A DNA stretch of 48,882 nt from an uncultured Bacillota bacterium (GTDB lineage Bacteria; Bacillota; Clostridia; Christensenellales; QAND01): the NCBI GenBank assembly GCA_905208455.1, contig CAJLPK010000006.1, positions 1 through 48,882 of the forward strand. The letters are read 5' to 3'. This document shows, in pieces, positions 26,941-34,872 of the stretch. The notes beneath the pieces are model-generated. The model was not told the DNA's origin. It saw only the letters and a list, made by a program, of their open reading frames with translations, and made no database searches. The position numbers and the translations under genes are program-made. How positions within the stretch are numbered: the first letter of the stretch is position 1; every line of letters starts with the position of its first letter.

Positions 26941-28938
26941 TTACACGTCCAAATTGGCAACCAATTTACAGTTCTCTTCGATAAATTCGCGCCGCGGTTC
27001 CACCTGATCCCCCATCAGGACAGAGAAAATCTGGTCGGCGGCCATCGCATCCTCCAGCGATACTCTTAAAATGGTGCGCGTCTCCGGGTCCATCGTCGTT
27101 TCCCATAGCTGCTCCGGGTTCATCTCGCCCAGGCCCTTGTACCGCTGGATCTCCACGCCCTGGCGCCCGCCCTCGCTGAGCTCGCGCTCCAAATCCTCTT
27201 CCTCATAGCAGTAGGTTTCTTTTTTGCCGCGCTTTACCTTAAACAGCGGCGGCTGGGCAATGTATACATGCCCCTGCTCCACCAGCGGCCGCATATAGCG
27301 GAAGAAAAAGGTCAAAAGCAAAATGCGGATATGGCTGCCGTCCACGTCTGCATCCGTCATGCAGATGATGCGGTCATACCGAAGCTTTTCAATGTCAAAA
27401 TCCTCGCCGATGCCCGCGCCGAACGCCGTGATCATCGCCTTGATTTCCGCATTGCCCAGCATGCGGTCCAGCCGGGTCTTCTCCACATTCAGGATCTTGC
27501 CGCGCAGCGGTAAGATTGCCTGGAAGGTCCTGTCCCGCCCCTGCTTGGCGCTGCCGCCTGCGGAATCCCCCTCCACGATGAAGATTTCGCATACGCTGGG
27601 GTCTTTTTCCGAGCAGTCCGCCAATTTCCCAGGCAATGAGTTGGATTCCAAGGCCCCCTTGCGCAATGTCATTTCCCGGGCCTTGCGCGCTTCCTCCCGC
27701 GCCCGGCGCGCCACAAGGCACTTTTGGATCACCGTCTTTGCCACCTGCGGGTTCTCTTCAAAAAACGTGCTCAGCCCGTCAAACAAAGCGCCCTCCACCA
27801 GGCCGCGGATGTCCGCATTGCCCAGCTTGGTCTTGGTCTGCCCTTCAAACTGCGGATCCGTCAGCTTTACGCTGATGACGCTGGTGAGCCCCTCGCGTAC
27901 GTCCTCGCCCGCCAGGTTGGCATCGTTTTGCTTTAACAGGCCGAACTTTCTGGCATAGTCATTGACCGCGCGCGTCATCCCGTTCTTAAAGCCTGTCAGG
28001 TGTACGCCGCCCTCATGGGTCGCGATATTGTTGGCAAAGGTATAGGTGTTTTCCACGAACCCATCGGTATACTGCAGGCCGATCTCCACCGAGGCATCCT
28101 CTTTTTTGGCGGAAATGTATACCGGCGGCTCGTGCAATACCGTCTTGCTGCGGTTCAGGTATTCCACAAAGCTCGGAATACCGCCCTCAAAATGGAACAC
28201 ATCCTCCTTGCCGTCCCTCACATCTCGAAGCACAATTTTGATGCCGCTGTTCAGGTGCGCCAGCTCGCGCAGCCGGCCCTTTAGGATGTCGTATTCCAGG
28301 CGCGTCCCTTTGTCAAAAATCTCCTTGTCCGGCAAAAAGCGGATGACCGTCCCGGTGATCTCCACCGGCTCCATCTTTTCCACATACGAAACCGGCTCGC
28401 CGCGCACATAATCCTGGTGGTAATGGTAGCCGTCCCGGTATACGTCGGCCGTGAGCCATTCGGACAGCGCGTTGACGACGCTGACGCCTACCCCGTGCAG
28501 GCCGCCGGATACCTTGTACCCGCCGCCGCCGAATTTGCCGCCGGCATGCAGCATGGTCAGCGCCACCTCCAGCGCGCTCTTGCCTACCTTGGGGTGAATA
28601 TCCACCGGGATGCCGCGCCCGTTGTCCGTCACGCTGCAGCTGCCGTCATGGTGAAGCTGTACGATGATTTCATCGCAGTAGCCCGCCATCGCCTCGTCGA
28701 TGCTGTTGTCCACGATCTCCTGCACCAAATGGTGCATGCCGCGGGAATCGGTGGACCCAATGTACATACCGGGGCGGACACGCACCGCCTCCAGCCCCTC
28801 CAGCACCTGGATCTCGTCCGCCCGGTATTCCCCCTCCACGGACGCATCCATCGTGCCTTCCTCAAACGCCACCGCTTCATAGGCCTGGCTTTCCTGTTCT
28901 TCTAAAATCTTCTTTTCCTGGTTTTCCATCTCGTTCAT
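26941..28938 (-). CDS. gyrB: DNA gyrase subunit B
   Basis: ATPase subunit of gyrase, 665 residues. After a 35-residue variable start (MNEMENQEKK...) the GHKL ATPase domain shows EIVDNSIDEA, DNGRGIPV and GGLHGVGVSVVNALS; the transducer domain follows; the TOPRIM domain has EGDSAGGSAKQGRDR and DADVDGSHI, which bind the catalytic metal; the end is GD-Q-VEPRREFIEENC. Length and the EGLEAVRKRPGMYIG-type segment are those of GyrB rather than ParE, and the position near the origin agrees. ATG 28938 starts ten bases after remB; the ribosome site AGAGGTG is a little distant. Second gene of remB-gyrB-membrane protein-gyrA. Confidence 0.97.
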   Translation of the reverse strand: MNEMENQEKKILEEQESQAYEAVAFEEGTMDASVEGEYRADEIQVLEGLEAVRVRPGMYIGSTDSRGMHHLVQEIVDNSIDEAMAGYCDEIIVQLHHDGSCSVTDNGRGIPVDIHPKVGKSALEVALTMLHAGGKFGGGGYKVSGGLHGVGVSVVNALSEWLTADVYRDGYHYHQDYVRGEPVSYVEKMEPVEITGTVIRFLPDKEIFDKGTRLEYDILKGRLRELAHLNSGIKIVLRDVRDGKEDVFHFEGGIPSFVEYLNRSKTVLHEPPVYISAKKEDASVEIGLQYTDGFVENTYTFANNIATHEGGVHLTGFKNGMTRAVNDYARKFGLLKQNDANLAGEDVREGLTSVISVKLTDPQFEGQTKTKLGNADIRGLVEGALFDGLSTFFEENPQVAKTVIQKCLVARRAREEARKAREMTLRKGALESNSLPGKLADCSEKDPSVCEIFIVEGDSAGGSAKQGRDRTFQAILPLRGKILNVEKTRLDRMLGNAEIKAMITAFGAGIGEDFDIEKLRYDRIICMTDADVDGSHIRILLLTFFFRYMRPLVEQGHVYIAQPPLFKVKRGKKETYCYEEEDLERELSEGGRQGVEIQRYKGLGEMNPEQLWETTMDPETRTILRVSLEDAMAADQIFSVLMGDQVEPRREFIEENCKLVANLDV

Positions 28939-28948
28939 AAGACTCTTT

Positions 28949-29212
28949 TCACCTCTCGGCTGCTTTCTCCGCCCGCTTTTGCAGCGTAGCGGCAGAGATT
29001 GGAGACGCATAGATGCGCTCATTTCCCTGAGGTGTAGACGTGACAACATAGCTCTTGATCAACAGGGGATCGATGACAATCAGCGAGCCGTTGTCCTCCG
29101 CTGCCTGTAAAAAGCGCTGCGTCTGCGCATTTTTCCCGCAGCCGTCCGCCCTCAATACAAACAGCACATCCTCAAAAAAACAGCAAAATTCTCCACCTAG
29201 ATGAAGAATCAT
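28949..29212 (-). CDS. remB: Extracellular matrix regulator RemB (DUF370)
   Basis: An 87-residue protein of the RemA/RemB family, encoded between recF and gyrB in many Bacillota (yaaB of Bacillus). It starts MILHLGGEFCCFFEDVLFVLRAD and ends RIYASPISAATLQKRAEK, matching the ILHLG-x-x and YYSPLSS-x-TLKKRA ends of RemB. RemA is a DNA-binding regulator of biofilm genes; RemB is related and less understood. A GTG at 29221 has better ribosome spacing (GAGG seven bases away) and would add three residues; I kept the ATG that matches homologues. It probably starts the gyrase operon. Confidence 0.88.
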   Translation of the reverse strand: MILHLGGEFCCFFEDVLFVLRADGCGKNAQTQRFLQAAEDNGSLIVIDPLLIKSYVVTSTPQGNERIYASPISAATLQKRAEKAAER

Positions 29213-29224
29213 TGCTTTCACCAT

Positions 29225-29285
29225 CCTACCTCAAGTATTTTTATATTTTATGCTATTATTATATACTATATTATATTATAAAGAA
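29225..29285 (-). promoter_or_regulatory. Very AT-rich promoter region of remB-gyrBA
   Basis: About sixty bases almost free of G and C, with TATAAT copies on the minus strand (29258-29263, 29275-29280). A single best -35 cannot be chosen. The region follows the recF terminator and precedes remB, so it likely drives the gyrase operon; an AT-rich, easily melted promoter fits the supercoiling-sensitive control known for gyrase genes. Confidence 0.5.
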
Positions 29286-29333
29286 AGTCTTTTCCCCGTT
29301 TTTTCCGTCGCTGCACAGCAGGAAAAACCCCTC

Positions 29334-29359
29334 AAAAAAGGGCGCTTCCCCGCCCTTTT
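29334..29359 (-). terminator. Terminator of recF
   Basis: GGGCG / CGCCC stem followed on the minus strand by six T, 25-50 bases beyond the recF stop. Confidence 0.8.
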
Positions 29360-29383
29360 GCCGCCGTCTTTGCCGCCATGCTT

Positions 29384-30460
29384 TTATTCCATGATTTCCC
29401 CTCGGTATACCCTGTAAACACGGCTTGCCTTCAAATGCTTCGGCGGCTGCGTCGCTGTGGTGAGCAGCACCTGCCCCTTCACATGCTCTGTCAAAGCCTG
29501 CTGGCGCTTTAGATCCAGCTCCGACAGCACATCATCCAGCATCAAAACCGGCCTGTGCCCTGTGCGTGCGCGCATGCGCTCCACCTCTGCCAGCTTCAGC
29601 GCCAGCACCGCGGTTCGCTGCTGCCCTTGGGAGGCATAGCTGCGGGCCGGCTTGTCCGCAATGGCTACCTCCATATCATCCCTATGCGGCCCTACGCTCG
29701 TCATATAGCGCCGCTTGTCCGTTTCCCTCGCGTTTGCCAAGAGGGAAGATAGCGCTGCTTCTATCTCCGCCTGCTCTCCCTCCGCCACCTGGGAACGATA
29801 GCAGGCCTGCATCTGCTCTCCGTCTGCGATTTCTGCATACAAGCGCGCAGCCAACGGCTGTATTTCCCGGCAAAATTGCTGCCGATGCCACAGCACCTCC
29901 GCCCCCGCCTGGGCCATCGTCTGCTCATAGGCATCATAGATCGCCGCTTCCTCAATGCCCCTTTTCAGCATCGCATTGCGCTGGGACAGCGCCGTGTTGT
30001 ACCTTGTCAGCGCAGAAAAATACGCGGGGCTCATCTGGCACAGCGCCGTATCCAAATACCGCCGCCGCAGGCTCGGCCCGCCTTTGACAAGCTGCAGATC
30101 CTCAGGCGCAAACAACACGCACTGCACATGCCCCATCAATTCGCTCATCCTGCGGATGGGTACGCCGGATACCGAAATGCGCTTGTGCCGGTTGGCTTCC
30201 AGCATCACCTGAATGTGCCTCGGGCCGTCCGCGCGCGCCACGCGCAGCCCAATGCGCGCATCCTGCCTGCCATAGGCCACCATTTCGGCGCTCTGCACCG
30301 TCCTATGGCTTTTGCCCAGGCAGCAGACATGTACCGCCTCCAGCAAATTGGTCTTTCCCTGTGCGTTTCCGCCCCAAAACACCGTAAGCCCATTTTCCAA
30401 GGAAAGGGAAAGCTGCACATAGTTGCGAAAATCCTGCAGCGCCAGCTCTGTGATATGCAT
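29384..30460 (-). CDS. recF: DNA replication and repair protein RecF
   Basis: SMC-like ATPase of 358 residues that loads RecA at gaps. Walker A is GGNAQGKTN (about 30-38); the signature-like SQGQQRTAVLALKLAE, SVGPHRDDMEV and Walker B PVLMLDDVLSELD are all present. ATG 30460 is preceded by GGGAGGG. In most Bacillota recF follows dnaN and yaaA directly; here dnaN is 16 kb away and no S4-domain yaaA is seen, so recF forms its own unit with its own promoter and terminator. Confidence 0.96.
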   Translation of the reverse strand: MHITELALQDFRNYVQLSLSLENGLTVFWGGNAQGKTNLLEAVHVCCLGKSHRTVQSAEMVAYGRQDARIGLRVARADGPRHIQVMLEANRHKRISVSGVPIRRMSELMGHVQCVLFAPEDLQLVKGGPSLRRRYLDTALCQMSPAYFSALTRYNTALSQRNAMLKRGIEEAAIYDAYEQTMAQAGAEVLWHRQQFCREIQPLAARLYAEIADGEQMQACYRSQVAEGEQAEIEAALSSLLANARETDKRRYMTSVGPHRDDMEVAIADKPARSYASQGQQRTAVLALKLAEVERMRARTGHRPVLMLDDVLSELDLKRQQALTEHVKGQVLLTTATQPPKHLKASRVYRVYRGEIME

Positions 30461-30496
30461 CGCCCTCCCGCTCCTTTCTTTTTTCTTGATTTTTTT

Positions 30497-30505
30497 ATTA
30501 TATCA
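30497..30505 (-). promoter_or_regulatory. Extended -10 promoter of recF
   Basis: Minus strand TGATATAAT, a perfect -10 with an extended TG; the -35 region is weak. It is about 37 bases before the recF start. Confidence 0.55.
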
Positions 30506-30528
30506 CATCCCATCCGCGCAAAAGACAG

Positions 30529-30556
30529 TTGCATTTTATTTTCTGTATGGTACACT
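30529..30556 (+). promoter_or_regulatory. Possible promoter of adh1
   Basis: TTGCAT (30529-30534), 16 bases, TACACT (30551-30556). Weak match. It implies a T-rich leader of about 160 bases ahead of adh1. Confidence 0.3.
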
Positions 30557-30683
30557 GATAACAATTTCAAAATCTTTTTCTCTTTCATGTTTTTGAGAAT
30601 TTCTTTTCTTTTTTCCATTTTTCTTTTCGGTTAAAAGCCGGGTATGTTTTCTTAATTTTTCTTACGCTTTTTTTGCATATCAA

Positions 30684-30711
30684 AAAGCCCAAGCGGCTTT
30701 ATTTTAGGAGG
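30684..30711 (+). promoter_or_regulatory. Leader hairpin and ribosome site of adh1
   Basis: AAAGCC-CAAGC-GGCTTT followed by ATTTT and then AGGAGG (30706-30711). The hairpin with its T-rich tail resembles a short terminator placed six bases before the ribosome site, so it may attenuate adh1 or limit ribosome access. Confidence 0.4.
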
Positions 30712-30719
30712 TTTTTTTC

Positions 30720-31874
30720 ATGCTGAATTTTGTCTTTCATTCTCCCACCAGGTTCATCTTCGGCAAAGGCGAGGAAAACAGCGTCGGGGCATATCTGCAG
30801 GCTTATGCGCCGCAAAAGGTGCTGGTCGTCTACGGCGGGCGCAGCGCAGAGCGCTCCGGGCTTCTCAAGCGTGTGTATGCTTCTCTCCGCCAGGCCGGCC
30901 TTTCCTATGTCAGCCTCAGCGGCGTGCAGCCCAATCCCAGGTATGCGCTGGCGCAGGAGGGCATCGCCTTATGCAAAAAAGAAAGCGTCGATCTCGTCTT
31001 GGCCGTAGGCGGCGGCAGCGTCATAGATACGGCAAAGTGCATCGCCGCCGGCGCCGTTCATGACGGTGATGCCTGGCAGGACTTTTTCATCGACAAAAAG
31101 ACCGCGCAAAGCGCCCTTCCGGTCGCCTGCATCCTTACCATCGCAGCAGCCGGCTCGGAGGGAAGCTGGGATTCCGTCATCACCCATGAGGCGCAAGGCC
31201 TCAAGGAGATGATGCGGTCGGAGGCCATCCGCCCCGTGCTCAGCATTTTGGATCCTGAGCTTACCATGACCCTGCCCGCCTATCAAACCGCCTGCGGCAT
31301 CACCGATATGTTCGTGCATATCACAGAGCGTTATTTTACCAATACAAAGGACGTAGACATCACCGACGAGCTGGCCGAAGCCCTCATGCGCACCATCCTC
31401 AAATACGGCATCGTCTGCGTCAAGGAGCCGGATAACTACAACGCCCGCGCGCAGATCATGTGGGCCGGTACGCTGGCGCATAACGACCTCTGCGGCGTAG
31501 GCCGTGAGCAGGAATGGACCAGCCACCATCTCCAGCGCCGCATCGGCGCCAAGTACGACAGCGCCCACGGCGCGGGCCTGGCCACCATCTTCCCTGCCTG
31601 GGCTCAATATGTCTACAAGCACGACATCCCGCGCTTTGTGCGCTTTGCCACCAAGGTCATGGGTGTGGACAACGACGTATTTCATCCTGAGGAGGTCGCC
31701 CTGGAGGGCATCCGCCGCATCAAAGCCTACTTTGCTTCGCTCGGCATGCCCACCTCCTTGTCCGAACTCGGCGTCAAGGAAGAGGACATCCAAGAGCTCG
31801 CCAATTTCAACGATGGCGTATTTGTGAAGCTAATGCCGACCGACATTGAAAAAATCTATGAGCTGGCCCGGTAA
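30720..31874 (+). CDS. Iron-containing alcohol dehydrogenase 1 (BDH type)
   Basis: Group III metal-dependent alcohol dehydrogenase, 384 residues, of the butanol-dehydrogenase branch, interconverting alcohols and aldehydes with NAD(P)H. FIFGKGEEN starts the Rossmann part; GGGSVID (near 98) binds the cofactor phosphates; metal ligands are Asp196, His200, His269 or His270, and His283 (SHHLQRRIGAKYDSAHGAG). AGGAGG lies eight bases before the ATG. It is one of four close paralogs in the window (also 32058, 41126, 45149). Its 3' part shares a 149-bp identical stretch with adh2. It diverges from recF. The physiological substrate cannot be read from sequence. Confidence 0.93.
   Translation: MLNFVFHSPTRFIFGKGEENSVGAYLQAYAPQKVLVVYGGRSAERSGLLKRVYASLRQAGLSYVSLSGVQPNPRYALAQEGIALCKKESVDLVLAVGGGSVIDTAKCIAAGAVHDGDAWQDFFIDKKTAQSALPVACILTIAAAGSEGSWDSVITHEAQGLKEMMRSEAIRPVLSILDPELTMTLPAYQTACGITDMFVHITERYFTNTKDVDITDELAEALMRTILKYGIVCVKEPDNYNARAQIMWAGTLAHNDLCGVGREQEWTSHHLQRRIGAKYDSAHGAGLATIFPAWAQYVYKHDIPRFVRFATKVMGVDNDVFHPEEVALEGIRRIKAYFASLGMPTSLSELGVKEEDIQELANFNDGVFVKLMPTDIEKIYELAR
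31632..31780 (+). repeat. 149-bp segment identical in adh1 and adh2, copy 1
   Basis: This stretch of adh1 is identical base for base to 32973-33121 in adh2, third codon positions included, while other parts of the two genes differ clearly. It marks recent duplication followed by, or maintained through, gene conversion. Confidence 0.9.
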
Positions 31875-31883
31875 TATACTCAG

Positions 31884-31914
31884 AAAAAAGCAGGCGTTCT
31901 GCCTGCTTTTTTTG
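31884..31914 (+). terminator. Terminator of adh1
   Basis: AAAAAAGCAGGC / GCCTGCTTTTTTT hairpin, ten bases after the stop. Nearly the same stem recurs after adh2. Confidence 0.9.
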
Positions 31915-31946
31915 ATGGTCTGTGCATATAGTTACATATAAGTGGC

Positions 31947-31975
31947 TTGAAATCCAATTTGTATCTAGCTATACT
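31947..31975 (+). promoter_or_regulatory. Promoter of adh2
   Basis: TTGAAA (31947-31952), 17 bases, TATACT (31970-31975), a good sigma-A match. The leader is about 75 bases. Confidence 0.6.
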
Positions 31976-32057
31976 ATACATGTATTGTTTTTTGTCTCTG
32001 TTTTGGGAAATTCCCAACCAATCTATAGCCGACTCGGCTCATGTGTAGGAGGTCATC

Positions 32058-33215
32058 ATGCTAAATTTCTCTTTCTACTCACCCACTAAGTTCGTCTTTG
32101 GCAAAGGCGAGGAAAACAACATCGGTTCGCTGCTTTCTCAGCGCGGCACCAAAAAGGTTCTGCTGCATTACGGCGGCCAGAGCGCGGAAAAATCCGGCCT
32201 GCTGGGCCGTGTCCGCACCTCGCTGAAGGAAGCGGGCATCGATTTTGTCGAGCTTGGCGGCGTGCATCCCAACCCGCGGTATTCCTTGGCCCTGGAGGGG
32301 ATGGATCTGGCCCGCAGGGAAAATGTAGATTTGATTTTAGCCGTCGGCGGCGGCAGCGTGGTAGACAGCGCAAAGTGCATTGCGGCCGGCGCCTTGTATG
32401 AGGGCGATGTCTGGCAGGATCTGTACATTGACAAAAAGCCCTATGACAAAGCGCTGCCTGTCGCTTGTATCCTTACCATCGCAGCGGCAGGGTCAGAGGG
32501 CAGCGCCGGCAGTGTCATCTCCAATCGTGAAGCGGGCATCAAAGAGGGCATCCGCTCTAACGACATCCTGCGCCCCGTGCTCAGCATCATGAACCCGGAG
32601 CTTACCATGACGCTGCCCGCCTATCAAACTGCCTGCGGCGTTACCGATATGTTCATCCATCTGACAGAACGCTACTTTACCAATACGCCGGACGTCAGCT
32701 TGACGGATGAAATGATAGAAGGGCTGATGCGCACCATCCTCAAATACGGCATCATCTGCGTCAAGGAACCGGATAACTACAACGCCCGCGCGCAGATCAT
32801 GTGGGCCGGTACGCTGGCGCACAATAACATCTGCGGCGTAGACCGTGAGCAGGACTGGGCCAGCCACCATATCCAGCACCGCATCGGCGCAAAATACGAC
32901 AGCGCCCACGGCGCGGGCTTGGCCACCGTCTTCCCCGCCTGGGCACAATATGTCTACAAGCATGATATTCCCCGCTTTGTGCGCTTTGCCACCAAGGTCA
33001 TGGGTGTGGACAACGACGTATTTCATCCTGAGGAGGTCGCCCTGGAGGGCATCCGCCGCATCAAAGCCTACTTTGCTTCGCTCGGCATGCCCACCTCCTT
33101 GTCCGAACTCGGCGTCAAGGAGGAGGACATCAAAGAGCTCGCCAATTTCAACGACGGTTTCTTTGTAAAGCTAACGCCGGCCGATATGGAAAAAATCTTT
33201 GAGCTGGCTAAATAA
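32058..33215 (+). CDS. Iron-containing alcohol dehydrogenase 2 (BDH type)
   Basis: Second BDH-type dehydrogenase, 385 residues, starting FSFYSPTKFVFGKGEEN. The cofactor motif GGGSVVDSAK and metal-site segments TDMFIHLTERYF and ASHHIQHRIGAKYDSAHGAG are intact, so it should be active. AGGAGGTC precedes ATG 32058. It is in tandem with adh1 but has its own promoter and terminator. Its C-terminal third is nearly identical to adh1 at the DNA level, while the N-terminal half is closer to adh3 and adh4 in protein sequence (KSGLLGRVR, FVELGGV), suggesting a mosaic. Confidence 0.93.
   Translation: MLNFSFYSPTKFVFGKGEENNIGSLLSQRGTKKVLLHYGGQSAEKSGLLGRVRTSLKEAGIDFVELGGVHPNPRYSLALEGMDLARRENVDLILAVGGGSVVDSAKCIAAGALYEGDVWQDLYIDKKPYDKALPVACILTIAAAGSEGSAGSVISNREAGIKEGIRSNDILRPVLSIMNPELTMTLPAYQTACGVTDMFIHLTERYFTNTPDVSLTDEMIEGLMRTILKYGIICVKEPDNYNARAQIMWAGTLAHNNICGVDREQDWASHHIQHRIGAKYDSAHGAGLATVFPAWAQYVYKHDIPRFVRFATKVMGVDNDVFHPEEVALEGIRRIKAYFASLGMPTSLSELGVKEEDIKELANFNDGFFVKLTPADMEKIFELAK
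32973..33121 (+). repeat. 149-bp segment identical in adh1 and adh2, copy 2
   Basis: Identical to 31632-31780. Downstream bases to about 33157 differ at only a few sites. Confidence 0.9.
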
Positions 33216-33221
33216 CAAAAC

Positions 33222-33252
33222 AAAAAAAGCAGGCAAATGCCTGCTTTTTTCT
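33222..33252. terminator. Bidirectional terminator
   Basis: AAAAAAAGCAGGC / GCCTGCTTTTTT hairpin between adh2 (plus) and the DUF1667 gene (minus). Confidence 0.9.
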
Positions 33253-33259
33253 TTCTCTT

Positions 33260-33616
33260 TTAATTCCAATCATCCCTCGTCGTTACAATGTCAATCCCGG
33301 TATCCAGGATATTGGGCACAACCACTGTGCCTGCCTTGCTTCCCTTTTCCAGCAATGTTTTGTGCAGTATCTCCAAGCACTGCGGCAGCACGGCTTTGGG
33401 AATGGGCTGCGCACTGCGCACCGATACAGGCACCGTCCCTCCTTTGACCCGCACAGAGGTTGTCAGCGTACGGCGCGGGTCCGTCACCTCGCTCTTTCCG
33501 TAGATCTCTCCGTTTTTACAGGTATTGCCCGTTACCACAGGCTCATGCACCCCATCATAAGTAACCGTTAAATGGCAGCCGATGGGACATTGTACACAAA
33601 TGAGTTTTCTTTCCAT
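33260..33616 (-). CDS. DUF1667 protein, third subunit of a GlpABC-like complex
   Basis: A 118-residue cytoplasmic protein. CVQCPIGCHL near the N-terminus and NTCKNGE near residue 32 supply four conserved cysteines, probably for an iron-sulfur cluster; the rest (DPRRTLTTSVRV, PIPKAVLPQ) is the DUF1667 signature. In Clostridia this protein is encoded with a GlpA-like dehydrogenase and an FAD/NAD oxidoreductase, as here. ATG 33616 has GGAGG seven bases upstream. ATG 33622 would give a classic ATGA overlap with the preceding stop but has the site too close. It is last of three genes. Confidence 0.88.
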   Translation of the reverse strand: MERKLICVQCPIGCHLTVTYDGVHEPVVTGNTCKNGEIYGKSEVTDPRRTLTTSVRVKGGTVPVSVRSAQPIPKAVLPQCLEILHKTLLEKGSKAGTVVVPNILDTGIDIVTTRDDWN

Positions 33617-33618
33617 GG

Positions 33619-34872
33619 TCATGCCTCCTCAACCGACACCGTGATCGGGCCGTTTTCCGCCGCCACACCGCTGAGATCCAGCGCCAGCGTTTCCATTTCG
33701 CCCGGCGCCACCACAGGGCGGCGCTGCGTTTTCAAAACCGTTCCGTTTTGTTTTGCCACAATGGCCACCTTTTTCTGCGGTGCCCCTACCCGGAACCGGA
33801 TATTCACTTTATGCCCCGCTGTTACGCGCTGAGGCACGGTATAACGCACGTTAGCGCCCGTCTGCATTTGAATATCGGCCTCTCCTTGTCGGCCTGTCAT
33901 CGCAAACTGTGCCGCGTTGGCCCCCGCCTGCTGCGCCTCCTGGCTGACAAAATCCACCAGGTCGTGTACATGCAGCACATTGCCGCAGGCAAAGACCCCC
34001 TCCACGCAGGTCATAAACGAATCATCCACCTCCGGCCCGCCCGTGACGGGGGAAAGCGCTACGCCCAGCGCCTGGCTCAGTTCATTTTCCGGCAGCAGAC
34101 CTACGCTCAAAAGCAGCGTGTCGCAGGGAATGGTGCGTTCCGTGCCTGGTATGGGCTTTTTGGTCTTGTCGTCCACCTCGGCAATGGTCACCGCCTCCAC
34201 CCGCTGATCGCCGTGGATCTTCACCGCCGTATGGCTCAGCAGCAGCGGAATGTCCAGGTCCTCCAGACATTGCACGATATTCCTTTGAAGCCCGCCGGAA
34301 TAGCTCATCAGCTCGCAGACCGCATGGACCTTCGCCCCTTCAAAGGTCATCCTGCGCGCCATGATCAGCCCAATATCACCGGAACCCAGAATCACAACGT
34401 CCCGGCCTGGCAGCAATCCTTCTAAGTTTACCATTCTCTGCGCCGTACCTGCCGCATATACGCCGGCCGGGCGCGTACCTGGAATGGCCAGCGCACCGCG
34501 CGGCCGTTCCCTGCATCCCATCGCCAGCACGATGGCCTTGGCCTGCACCCTGCAAAAGCCCTGTTCGCTGGAAACCATCGTAATGGAACGATCCTGCCCG
34601 ATGGACAGCACCATCGTATCCAGCCAGACCTCTGCATCCGTCTTTTTCAGCATCTCTATGTATGTAAGGGCATACTCCGGCCCCGTTAGCTCCTTGCCAA
34701 AGGTATGCAGGCCAAACCCTGCATGGATGCATTGGTTCAAAATGCCGCCCAATACGGTATCGCGCTCCAGCACCAATACCTTGTCCGCACCCTGCTCCTT
34801 GGCAGCAACCGCCGCCGCTAGCCCCGCCGGGCCGCCGCCGATGATCGCCACATCCACCTGTTTTATCTGCAT
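33619..34872 (-). CDS. FAD/NAD(P)-dependent oxidoreductase (GlpB-like partner)
   Basis: Pyridine-nucleotide-disulfide-type flavoprotein of 417 residues. The FAD motif GGGPAGLAAAVAA is at 13-25, a second dinucleotide site is GSGDIGLIMARR, and the FAD C-terminal motif is CVEGVFACGNVLHVHD. The NQCIHAGFGLHTFG segment is typical for the protein paired with clostridial GlpA. The last 110 residues form an extra beta domain (GHKVNIRFRVG). AAGGAGG precedes ATG 34872 by seven bases and lies inside the upstream gene, which it overlaps by ten bases. Likely role: passing electrons from glycerol-3-phosphate or a similar hydroxyacid oxidation to NAD or another acceptor. Confidence 0.88.
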   Translation of the reverse strand: MQIKQVDVAIIGGGPAGLAAAVAAKEQGADKVLVLERDTVLGGILNQCIHAGFGLHTFGKELTGPEYALTYIEMLKKTDAEVWLDTMVLSIGQDRSITMVSSEQGFCRVQAKAIVLAMGCRERPRGALAIPGTRPAGVYAAGTAQRMVNLEGLLPGRDVVILGSGDIGLIMARRMTFEGAKVHAVCELMSYSGGLQRNIVQCLEDLDIPLLLSHTAVKIHGDQRVEAVTIAEVDDKTKKPIPGTERTIPCDTLLLSVGLLPENELSQALGVALSPVTGGPEVDDSFMTCVEGVFACGNVLHVHDLVDFVSQEAQQAGANAAQFAMTGRQGEADIQMQTGANVRYTVPQRVTAGHKVNIRFRVGAPQKKVAIVAKQNGTVLKTQRRPVVAPGEMETLALDLSGVAAENGPITVSVEEA

